From contig NZ_BCUR01000004.1 of assembly GCF_003569005.1 (NCBI RefSeq), positions 1,711,111 through 1,775,110 of the forward strand: a stretch of DNA of 64,000 nt, read 5' to 3'. Under the pieces are notes generated by a model. The model saw nothing but the letters and a program-made list of their open reading frames with translations, was not told the origin of the DNA and searched no databases. Position numbers and translations under genes: made by a program. Shown here in pieces: positions 58,412 to 64,000 of this stretch; position 1 is the first letter of the stretch; each line of letters opens with the position of its first letter. The stretch is from Vibrio superstes. GTDB taxonomy: Bacteria; Pseudomonadota; Gammaproteobacteria; Enterobacterales; Vibrionaceae.

Positions 58412-59173
58412 TTGAGTGAATTAGGTTTTGATACGGTATACAGGTATAGATCTGTATCAGTAGATACTTTAATGGAAATCTCAACTGCATCTTTTTTTGC
58501 ATCAAAACCTGAGTTTTTTAACGACCCTTTCGACTGTGGCCTCCAATGGTTAGAGAGCAGTGATGAAGAACTCCGTGAGCATTTACTTTACTTAGATAAA
58601 GATGTAAATGAAGAACAACTTAATGAACTGCGTGACGTGAGTTTGTCTTTTCAAAAAACAGTTTCAGACGAAATTTCTAATCTGGGTGTGACTTGCTTTA
58701 CTACTGACCCTTTACAACCATTAATGTGGGCACATTATGCAGACTGCCATAGAGGGCTTTGCATCGGTTATGCTCGTGAGGGTATCCTAGCGAATGAGAA
58801 GCATTTTAAATCAGTAAAGTATGATAGGCCGAAAAAAGTTACTTTGAACGCAATACAACTATTTAGAGATAGCTTGGAATCTTTAAGCCAAGCTCTAGAC
58901 AATATTGTATTTCGAAAACTCCCCGAGTGGTCGTATGAAAACGAATGGCGCCTCATGGTGATGCGTCCAGAAGATCGTGTAATATCGCTAAATTCCACCG
59001 TTGAATCTGTTACTTTTGGTCTTAAGTGCCCATTAAAGGATATTAACCAAGTATTAAACATACTCCGTCTGCACTACTTCACCGGCATTACTAAATTCTA
59101 CAAAGTGGTGATCGACGAAAACGGTGATTTAACTCGTAAGAGTATAGAGATCCCTAAAAAAGAATTCACATAA
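58412..59173 (+). CDS. DUF2971 protein (cassette gene 1)
   Basis: The 253-residue protein starts with a TTG at 58412, preceded by AGGAG six bases upstream. DUF2971 motifs are visible: 'FFNDPFDC' at 35-42, 'MWAHYADCHRGLCIGY' at 105-120 and 'EWSYENEWRL' at 172-181. The family is often found in defence-associated or cassette DNA; its activity is unknown. It starts 16 bases after attC1 and its stop lies inside attC2. This is the usual layout of a promoterless integron cassette. Confidence 0.9.
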   Translation: MSELGFDTVYRYRSVSVDTLMEISTASFFASKPEFFNDPFDCGLQWLESSDEELREHLLYLDKDVNEEQLNELRDVSLSFQKTVSDEISNLGVTCFTTDPLQPLMWAHYADCHRGLCIGYAREGILANEKHFKSVKYDRPKKVTLNAIQLFRDSLESLSQALDNIVFRKLPEWSYENEWRLMVMRPEDRVISLNSTVESVTFGLKCPLKDINQVLNILRLHYFTGITKFYKVVIDENGDLTRKSIEIPKKEFT

Positions 59174-59292
59174 CAAGCAATTTAAGCAGACTGCCAACGC
59201 ATGGCATTTTCAACTCAGTTTAGCCTTAGTGATTACGGCGGTAAGTTTGAGTATATTTGTTGCGTTGTCAGCTACTTAATCGGGCGTTATAC
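59168..59292. other. attC site, VCR-like, 125 bp
   Basis: Starts ACATAACAAGC and ends GCGTTATACC. The inner parts GACTGCCAACGCATGGCATTT and TTGTTGCGTTGTCAGC follow the Vibrio cholerae repeat closely (CAACGCGTGGCGTTT, GCGTTGTCAGC). Its left core ACATAAC is the reverse complement of the GTTATGT core of attC1, and its right core GTTATAC matches GTATAAC at 59931-59937. This is strong evidence for two intact cassette boundaries. Confidence 0.95.
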
Positions 59293-59306
59293 CTATTGGA
59301 GATACA

Positions 59307-59930
59307 GTGGAAAATTTTATTAAAGCGAACTTAATTCGTTCGGACCTAGTCGAGATAGATCGTCAGCTATCCGAGGGCTTCCGTCATGATATGTCTACGA
59401 TGTTATTGGTCAAACAAGCATTTTTAACGATAACGAACTTGGTAGACTTTGAGCTTACGATTAGACGTCTTTATAAAAAACACCCGCAACTTTCTGCAAA
59501 ATACAAAAATAATGCTAAAAACTATGACTTCTCAAAGTATTTAAGAAATAAGTTTGTTGGTCATATTAAACCTGAGTTAATTACGAAAGCCATAGAGTGG
59601 AAGCCTGAGTTGCGCTATTCACTTAACTCTGTTGACGACCAAAAAATGATGTACGTGTTTAATTTGTTCGTTCTAGAAACAGCAATCAATTCTTATGTCG
59701 CACAAGATGGTAAGCATAAAGTTTTCGAAAGCGAGACAGACCTAGTTTACCCACCAGATTTTAAACGATTTCTGATGTATCTAGAGACAACAATACGTTC
59801 AGCAATGCAATTTTTAGATGAGCTTTGCGCAGCTCTTGGTGAAGCTATTGAAAAACCAATACCTCAGGAGCAGAAGCTGGAGTATTGGCAAAAAGCTGGT
59901 GAAACAAAATTTGATTTTATAAAAAAATAG
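59307..59930 (+). CDS. Helical protein with R-N-x4-H motif (cassette gene 2)
   Basis: The 207-residue protein starts with GTG at 59307 with TTGGAGA before it. It is nearly all alpha-helical: 'KQAFLTITNLVDFELTIRRLYKKHP', then 'FSKYLRNKFVGHIKPELITKA' (R80, N81, H86). R-N-x4-H fits the catalytic motif of HEPN RNases, which are common in toxin and defence systems. The surrounding helices fit a HEPN bundle, but no other signature confirms it. It is the only gene of the second cassette and, like cassette 1, has no promoter of its own. Function otherwise unknown. Confidence 0.55.
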   Translation: MENFIKANLIRSDLVEIDRQLSEGFRHDMSTMLLVKQAFLTITNLVDFELTIRRLYKKHPQLSAKYKNNAKNYDFSKYLRNKFVGHIKPELITKAIEWKPELRYSLNSVDDQKMMYVFNLFVLETAINSYVAQDGKHKVFESETDLVYPPDFKRFLMYLETTIRSAMQFLDELCAALGEAIEKPIPQEQKLEYWQKAGETKFDFIKK

Positions 59931-60206
59931 GTATAACAAACGACTACGGCACGGTTTGCCTTACTCGAAGTAATCTGTAAATACCTAAATTAGCAGATTC
60001 ACTAACACGGAAATGTCCAGAAACGTTTTACGACACTTGTAATCAGGCTTGTGATCAGGCTCGTTCGGGAACAAAGCACCTCAAACTCTTCTCGCACCTC
60101 CTTTAAAGCAAGCATTCAAGTTTACGTTGAACAACTGCGCAGCTTTTCTCAAAAGTGTGACAAAGCCATTGATATAAGGTGATCTGTTTTCCAAAAGGCG
60201 TTATAT
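59931..60206. other. Interrupted or chimaeric attC after cassette 2
   Basis: The left core GTATAAC (59931-59937) followed by AAACGACT marks the 5' end of an attC. The right core GGCGTTATATAG is at 60197-60208, 270 bases on, instead of the usual 60-130 bases. The second copy of R1 (60013-60080) sits inside. A closer GTTGAAC at 60126-60132 is an alternative core. The attC appears to be broken by a later insertion. Confidence 0.55.
60013..60080. repeat. Direct repeat R1 flanking the cassettes (right copy)
   Basis: Starts TGTCCAGAAACGTTTTACGA, continues as in the left copy, and includes an extra GTGATCAGGC. It matches 58091-58146 and lies at the right edge of the second cassette. Confidence 0.75.
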
Positions 60207-60262
60207 AGCAATAGTTGTGATGAGCCATTAGCCATACTCCTATTCATGAAGGAGGGTTCGTC

Positions 60263-60367
60263 ATGGATATAAAAATTCGCTGTCGGGTATGTGGAAATCA
60301 AGATGAATGGTTCATTGGAGAAAGTATTTATATTTGTATATGCGGAAATATTATATTTTTGGCTTAA
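60263..60367 (+). CDS. 34-residue zinc-ribbon-like microprotein
   Basis: Very short frame with an exceptional ribosome-binding site (AAGGAGGG at 60249-60256, 7 bases before the ATG). The protein holds 'CRVCGNQDEW' and 'YICICGN', so Cys at 7, 10, 25 and 27 (CxxC and CxC), a spacing suitable for one zinc ion. The rest is short hydrophobic tail ('NIIFLA'). It could be a rubredoxin-like or small ribbon protein. It follows a candidate attC core (60200), so it may be the gene of a third cassette. I do not recognise the family. Confidence 0.65.
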   Translation: MDIKIRCRVCGNQDEWFIGESIYICICGNIIFLA

Positions 60368-60452
60368 ATTTTTTGATCATTTTGTAATGTAGGGTTGAAA
60401 TCAAACCACCTCTGTATCGAGGATATTATGAAGGTGTTTGAGTGCATCGGCT

Positions 60453-60794
60453 CTAGGTTAAAGCAACCGGCTTTGGCATGTTATCGAACAACACGATGTA
60501 GTATCCGTCATTTTTGTATGCACCAACTATGTAATGTTCAGGCGGCATATCGTACCAAAGCCCAGTCTCACCATCGGTTGGCGACCACCCCTTTATATGT
60601 ACAAGCTTGACTCTTTGGAGACCATCGCACTCTTTGATGTCAATAGAGCCTTTGTAAGGCGCGAATTTCTGATCACCATTTTTCAGCAGAGCAGGGATCG
60701 TATTTCCTGAAATAAGATTACCGAGCCTGTCAGGCGTAATGCTTGGATAAAGCGTCACGAATCTGTAATTGTGCTTGTATCTGATCGATGACAT
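60453..60794 (-). CDS. Orphan protein, divergent partner of the PIN-like gene
   Basis: The 113-residue protein has mixed character: 'YRFVTLYPSITPDRLGNLISGN', 'DIKECDGLQRVKLVHIKGW', 'LWYDMPPEHYIVGAYKNDGYYIVLFDNMP'. No domain is recognised. The C-terminal stretch of alternating aromatic and charged residues suggests a beta-rich fold. It starts 23 bases from a 32 bp palindrome shared with the PIN-like gene, which suggests joint regulation. Confidence 0.6.
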   Translation of the reverse strand: MSSIRYKHNYRFVTLYPSITPDRLGNLISGNTIPALLKNGDQKFAPYKGSIDIKECDGLQRVKLVHIKGWSPTDGETGLWYDMPPEHYIVGAYKNDGYYIVLFDNMPKPVALT

Positions 60795-60816
60795 AAAATA
60801 TTATTCCGAAATAACT

Positions 60817-60848
60817 CTGCTACACTGTATGTAAACACAGTGTAGCAG
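60817..60848. promoter_or_regulatory. 32 bp palindromic operator with LexA-like core
   Basis: CTGCTACACTGT, eight bases (ATGTAAAC), then ACAGTGTAGCAG. The arms are perfect 12-base inverted repeats. The centre CTGT-N8-ACAG has the geometry of a LexA box, though the spacer is less TA-rich than the consensus. It lies 23 bases before one gene and 17 bases before the other. LexA or a local repressor could bind it. Confidence 0.75.
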
Positions 60849-60864
60849 GTAGGGGGGATGGTAA

Positions 60865-61236
60865 ATGCATACAGATACAGCTAACGTCGTAGCGTTCGAC
60901 TGGGATTGTGTAAAAATGCGGAATGTTGAGTGGCTACATGAGAACGAAAATGTCTATCTAGTGTCTGTATCGAATGACGTTCTCAAGCTACCTGTGATCG
61001 AGAACCGTAGGGTTGGTACTGTTGTCCCGTTATTCGGTCAATCGGCCGATTTTTTCATCATTAGTGAACTTTCTCGCATCATTACTGACTGCAAGCTAAC
61101 AAATAGCCTTCTTCCTGTTTTTCACGTTGTTACACAAGATAAATCGCTCTCATTGGGCGCAAAATATCTATGTAGCAACAACAAAGCCCAATGTCATATT
61201 CATACAGATCTGAGGGGACTGGCGCTCCATCTTTAG
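60865..61236 (+). CDS. PIN/NYN-like domain protein
   Basis: The 123-residue protein shows the order of the PIN/NYN nuclease fold: 'VVAFDWDCVKM' with acidic residues at the first strand end (D12, D14), 'GQSADFFIISELSRII' (D62 in the position of the family's central 'N.xxD' helix) and 'FHVVTQDKSLSLGAKYL' (D92, corresponding to the 'S.D.GF' loop). These would form the metal site. No clear N-terminal signature family is named, and the domain is short. The gene has a strong ribosome-binding site (AGGGGGG) and is followed after 20 bases by a 54-residue gene. It could be a toxin, a host-range or defence nuclease. Confidence 0.6.
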   Translation: MHTDTANVVAFDWDCVKMRNVEWLHENENVYLVSVSNDVLKLPVIENRRVGTVVPLFGQSADFFIISELSRIITDCKLTNSLLPVFHVVTQDKSLSLGAKYLCSNNKAQCHIHTDLRGLALHL

Positions 61237-61256
61237 ATGTGTGAAGGAGAATTGAC

Positions 61257-61421
61257 ATGCAAGATTTTGAGTATCTTCTTGTTGCTAAAGCAGCATCACT
61301 TGATGTGAAAGTTGAAGCAATAAAAGCGGCAATAGCTACGAAGATTGTTGAGAATGCTGAGTTTGATTACGACGATGCGTTTTCAATCATGATGAGTCTG
61401 AAAGCGGAGGACTTACAATAA
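61257..61421 (+). CDS. 54-residue acidic protein behind the PIN-like gene
   Basis: Small helical protein: 'DFEYLLVAKAASLDVKVEAIKAAIATKI' and 'EFDYDDAFSIMMSLKAEDLQ'. Net negative. It has a good ribosome-binding site (AAGGAG at 61243-61248, nine bases before the ATG at 61257) and follows the PIN-like gene after 20 bases, so both are on one transcript, closed by a terminator hairpin. An antitoxin or partner role is possible but unproven. Confidence 0.65.
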   Translation: MQDFEYLLVAKAASLDVKVEAIKAAIATKIVENAEFDYDDAFSIMMSLKAEDLQ

Positions 61422-61432
61422 CTATGATTTTT

Positions 61433-61463
61433 CATCACGCAATTTCACGCAAGTTGCGTGATG
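61433..61463 (+). terminator. Hairpin after the PIN-like/small gene unit
   Basis: CATCACGCAA and TTGCGTGATG form a perfect 10 bp stem with an 11-base loop. No long T-run follows on the plus strand; T-rich sequence lies before it, which would suit the minus strand gene 15 bases away (61478). Confidence 0.5.
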
Positions 61464-61477
61464 ATTAACTGTAATCA

Positions 61478-61891
61478 TTAACATGTTGGCTTTACTCTAT
61501 CTGCATGCCACACAGCAGCCCCAAACCCATCGCCTTCCTTGAAAGCTCTATCATTCAGGGTAAACGCTTTAAGCACCTTATCACACCTGTCAAACTCAGA
61601 GTCATTAAGCTTTATGTACCTCAGTCGAGCGAGAGTAAAACGAAGTTGAGCGAATGGAATTGGGTCATATGTGTAGCTAGCCTGATTGTAGTAGTAACCC
61701 TGTGAATTTCTTACCCCGTCCTCCGCAGTTGCGACTTTTAAATACCTAGCATCAATTTTGAAATTATCACCATGTCGAGTGAATTCTGGAGATTCACTGC
61801 TTTTGTGAGAGTGCTTGTATTTATTGTGCTCAAGTCTAGATTCAATTGATTTAGTTATCTCCTTGCTTTCTTTGCTATCGTATATATTCAT
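61478..61891 (-). CDS. Orphan basic protein
   Basis: The 137-residue protein has a charged N-terminal segment ('YDSKESKEITKSIESRLEHNKYKH') and a more folded C-terminal part ('FKIDARYLKVATAEDGV', 'GYYYNQASYTYDPIPFAQLRFTLARLRYIK'). No domain is recognised. It lies head to head with the Xre/ParS gene (about 180 bases between starts) and tail to tail with the PIN-like unit. It may belong to the accessory block. Confidence 0.5.
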   Translation of the reverse strand: MNIYDSKESKEITKSIESRLEHNKYKHSHKSSESPEFTRHGDNFKIDARYLKVATAEDGVRNSQGYYYNQASYTYDPIPFAQLRFTLARLRYIKLNDSEFDRCDKVLKAFTLNDRAFKEGDGFGAAVWHADRVKPTC

Positions 61892-62071
61892 GGCGTTTTC
61901 TCTGGAAATGTGACTGTTTAAGTATAGCGAAACATACGTTTATCATCTTCAAGAATCAGATAGTTACATCAACTAGATTTGATGTGGGACGGGGGCCGTA
62001 CATAGGAAGAAATTGCAACAACTGCTCAAATGATCTATACACCAAAGAACTATTAAATCTTTGAGAGCCTC

Positions 62072-62509
62072 ATGGTTTCAAACACCCCTCATCGCAAACA
62101 CGGGTCTAAGAAAGACTTTTGGCTTAAACTTGGCATTGAAGATGCTATAGCTGATGCAGTACACAAAGGCTTCGAACCCAGTGTGTACCAGAACATCATT
62201 GAAAGAACACGATTGTCACAAATTGAATTTCATAATGTAACCCTCATACCTCCGAGCACCATTAAGCGCAGGTTGAAAAATAATGAACGCTTCACAACGC
62301 AAGAAAGTGATGCCATCTATCGTTTAGCTATGATCATAAAGCTCACTACGGAACTATTTGATGATGAAAATCAAGCTCTTGAGTGGATACGCGAGGGAGT
62401 TTACTTCTTGGGTGGGAAAAGACCTCTGGATATGGTCTCAACCTCGGTCGATTTTGAAGTGGTTAAGAGCTTAATTGGGCGAATTGAGCATGGCGATTTC
62501 TCATTGTGA
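62072..62509 (+). CDS. Xre/MbcA/ParS-type antitoxin
   Basis: The 145-residue protein has a helix-turn-helix-like N-terminal half ('IERTRLSQIEFHNVTLIPPSTIKRRLKNN') and the toxin-binding C-terminal domain of the Xre/MbcA/ParS family ('TQESDAIYRLAMIIKLTTELFD', 'ALEWIREGVYFLGGKRPLDMVSTSVDFEVVKSLIGRIEHG'). Such antitoxins pair with RES-domain toxins, which deplete NAD. The coding frame is complete. The toxin reading frame begins at its stop codon (GTGA) but is truncated. Confidence 0.9.
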   Translation: MVSNTPHRKHGSKKDFWLKLGIEDAIADAVHKGFEPSVYQNIIERTRLSQIEFHNVTLIPPSTIKRRLKNNERFTTQESDAIYRLAMIIKLTTELFDDENQALEWIREGVYFLGGKRPLDMVSTSVDFEVVKSLIGRIEHGDFSL

Positions 62510-62568
62510 TACTGTATCGATTAACACAGAAAGTTTGCAGAATTGCCATACAGATAAACAGCCTCTAG
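62506..62568 (+). pseudogene. RES-domain toxin remnant
   Basis: GTG overlaps the antitoxin stop by four bases. The first codons read V-I-L-Y-R-L-T-Q-K, which matches the start of RES toxins, then diverge, with a stop after 20 residues. No further RES signature (for example the conserved Arg, Glu and Ser of the NAD site) is seen in the next 190 bases. The toxin has been cut off, so an antitoxin without its toxin remains. Confidence 0.7.
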
Positions 62569-62733
62569 CTGTACTAACTTATACCCAATCTGATACTTTA
62601 CAATGTAACTTTCGACCTTAACTGACACTTGATATCAAGTCTATCTGACTCGTTTCCGTCCAGTAACGTGTTGCATATCACGGTGCGCATAAAAAATTCC
62701 AATTCTCATAGCGAAGCATAGAATCGCCTCTTA

Positions 62734-62753
62734 TACTGTTTTTATATACAGTA
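62734..62753. promoter_or_regulatory. LexA (SOS) box upstream of the recombinase
   Basis: TACTGTTTTTATATACAGTA matches the 20-base SOS consensus (TACTGTATATATATACAGTA) at all but a few spacer positions, with CTGT-N8-ACAG intact. It ends 13 bases before the recombinase ATG, so it lies on the promoter or leader. LexA would repress the gene and DNA damage would release it. Confidence 0.88.
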
Positions 62754-62766
62754 ATCAAAGGTTGCT

Positions 62767-63900
62767 ATGCTCTGTATCAAATCCACTTCTGACTTTGAGA
62801 TAGAAAGTGTCAAATATCCTAACTTCCCTTTATTAACGTGGGAGACTGATAATCCAGAGTTAGGGATTGAATCTGGAAACCTTTGTGTAGAGGCAATGCA
62901 GTTCTTGATCTATGAGTGCTTAAAACGAGGTCGAGTGAATAGCGAGAACACTTGGTGGACGTATGGCAATCATCTAGCTCAGTTCCTGACATTCTGTGAG
63001 CAGAACAGTTTGGATTGGCGAGACATTTCCGAAAGCAGTGAAGACGAAATGTTAGTCAGTGCCTATCGTGACCTTTGTGTTGGCGAGTTTGGTATTTCAG
63101 TCAATTCAACCAATCAGCATTTAAGGACGATAGTGCGTTTCTACTCCTATGGTGTTGGCAAGTGGTTTAAATCATTGCCTTACTCTCTAGAATCCGTTTC
63201 AGTGAATAAAGGACAGCAGTTTTTAGCTCATACCGAAAGAAACGGTGGTAAGAAGTACAGCTCTGATTTGATGATGAAAACCTTTGAGAAGAAAGCTCAG
63301 TTTTTATCTGCAATTGAAGTTCAAGAACTGTTGTCTGCGATTGAAAATCCAACCTTGAAGCTCATGGTTCGTTTATGCCTACAGACAGGCATTAGACGTA
63401 AAGAGCTGTTGCTGTTCCCATTGCATGCAATACGAAAACCAATTGGAAATCGAGCTTATTACGAGGTTAACATCTCACGAACTAAAGGTGAGAAAGAGCG
63501 CAAGGTACACATCCCGACACGATTAATGGAAGACTTGTGGCGTTATGTTAATGAGGCTCGTTTTCAGAAACAACAAGAGTCAGAAGTGGTATCTGATTGC
63601 TTGTTTTTAACGTCTGATGGTCAAGAGTGGACTTCTCAAGGTTCTGCTTTTGGAAAGGCTCTCAAGTCGCTCAATTTACCCTTTCACGTATCACCACACA
63701 TGCTAAGACATACTTACGCTACGCACATACTGAAAGGAATGTTGGAGCATAAAAGCAGTAAGTTTGAACCCTTGATGTACCTACAAGCTCGGCTTGGGCA
63801 TTCAAGTATCACAACCACAATGAAGTATTTACACTTGGTTAATGATTTAGTCGATGACTTTTCGATTGAGTATCAGCAACAAATTGATGCGATTGCGTAG
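62767..63900 (+). CDS. Tyrosine recombinase/integrase of a mobile element
   Basis: The 377-residue protein has an N-terminal SAM-like core-binding domain ('VNSENTWWTYGNHLAQFLTFCEQN') and a complete catalytic domain: R210 in 'LQTGIRRKELLLFP', K240 in 'SRTKGEKERKV', H311 and R314 in 'SPHMLRHTYATH', H345 in 'LGHSSI' and the Tyr nucleophile Y354 in 'TMKYLHLV'. The ribosome-binding site AAAGG precedes the ATG. The LexA box lies directly upstream. Another gene starts 8 bases after the stop, as in elements that carry several recombinases in a row. The rest of the element lies outside the window. Confidence 0.92.
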   Translation: MLCIKSTSDFEIESVKYPNFPLLTWETDNPELGIESGNLCVEAMQFLIYECLKRGRVNSENTWWTYGNHLAQFLTFCEQNSLDWRDISESSEDEMLVSAYRDLCVGEFGISVNSTNQHLRTIVRFYSYGVGKWFKSLPYSLESVSVNKGQQFLAHTERNGGKKYSSDLMMKTFEKKAQFLSAIEVQELLSAIENPTLKLMVRLCLQTGIRRKELLLFPLHAIRKPIGNRAYYEVNISRTKGEKERKVHIPTRLMEDLWRYVNEARFQKQQESEVVSDCLFLTSDGQEWTSQGSAFGKALKSLNLPFHVSPHMLRHTYATHILKGMLEHKSSKFEPLMYLQARLGHSSITTTMKYLHLVNDLVDDFSIEYQQQIDAIA

Positions 63901-63907
63901 GTAATGT

Positions 63908-64000
63908 ATGGCTAGACAACGAAAAAACCTGACAGTAAACAAAGACAAACTCAAGAAAACCTCTGTCGTTGAACCAACAATTGACGCTACTCAAAGCCAA
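63908..64000 (+). CDS. Start of a second gene behind the recombinase (partial)
   Basis: ATG at 63908 begins 'MARQRKNLTVNKDKLKK' and stays open to the window edge (31 codons). The sequence is very basic. It starts 8 bases after the recombinase stop, so it is in the same transcript. It might be a second recombinase or a small DNA-binding protein; the visible part is too short to tell. Confidence 0.6.
   Translation, partial: MARQRKNLTVNKDKLKKTSVVEPTIDATQSQ

Noticed and set aside
60395..60610. Plus-strand frame of 71 codons opposite the 113-residue orphan
   Set aside because: It has no ribosome-binding site and is rich in Cys, Thr and His in a way typical of a shadow frame. The minus-strand frame has a shared operator and a coherent protein.

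Overview
The window looks like a chromosome segment of a Vibrio or close relative (Vibrionaceae). The basis is gene content (SstT, LysO, HexR, PanP, a GntR-prpBCDE cluster, GrxA, YgiQ, a TfoX-family protein) and a 125 bp attC site near 59.2 kb that closely resembles the Vibrio cholerae repeats. The species cannot be told from the sequence alone. No rRNA, tRNA or CRISPR array was seen.

Layout. 0-9.3 kb: small outer-membrane barrels, serC, a YdgA/DUF945 protein, a kinase plus response-regulator pair (degenerate receiver, cNMP-type and kinase domains in one protein), a palindromic MITE-like repeat, a DUF4250 protein, a membrane protein and a barrel-only Omp85-type protein. 9.4-21.3 kb: YgiQ, an MMPL/RND-type exporter, a class 3 lipase, a DASH cryptochrome overlapping a short-chain dehydrogenase, DUF1090, an XRE-type regulator, a 54-residue DUF2256 protein (18846-19010) whose start overlaps the end of an OppA-like gene, and a TetR gene. 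21.4-25.6 kb: an RND adaptor and pump divergent from that TetR gene, with a 37 bp perfect palindrome between them. 25.6-26.2 kb: five tandem copies of a repeat of about 124-143 bp. 26.5-33.2 kb: sstT, a TfoX-family gene, lysO, an orphan secreted protein, panP and hexR. 33.3-40.9 kb: a five-gene operon of outer-membrane factor, adaptor, RND pump, response regulator and kinase. 41-48 kb: an iron-type alcohol dehydrogenase, grxA, a POT peptide permease, a GtrA protein, a PLP-dependent deaminase/desulfhydrase-like enzyme and cpdB. 48.2-48.85 kb: three copies of a second intergenic repeat. 48.9-55 kb: the methylcitrate cluster. 55.5-57.3 kb: a small orphan gene and a LamB-type porin.

From about 58 kb the sequence changes to accessory DNA. 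Two gene cassettes (a DUF2971 protein and a helical protein with an R-N-x4-H motif) carry attC sites whose terminal heptamers match in the way integron cassettes require. No integron integrase is present. The cassettes lie between two direct copies of a sequence of about 55 bp. Next come a 34-residue zinc-ribbon-like microprotein, a divergent pair around a 32 bp palindrome that contains a LexA-like CTGT-N8-ACAG core, a PIN/NYN-like protein followed by a 54-residue acidic protein, an Xre/ParS-type antitoxin whose RES toxin is cut off after 20 codons, and a tyrosine recombinase with a near-consensus LexA box just upstream. A second gene starts behind the recombinase and runs off the window. This right-hand 6 kb looks like integron-cassette DNA joined to the left end of an SOS-regulated integrative element. 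It is the most likely place for undescribed biology.

How the genes work together. PrpB, C, D and E form a propionate catabolic pathway under a GntR repressor. The two RND systems have separate local regulators: TetR for one, a two-component system for the other. The DASH cryptochrome, SDR and DUF2256 genes lie within 4 kb and may share a light or DNA-damage context.
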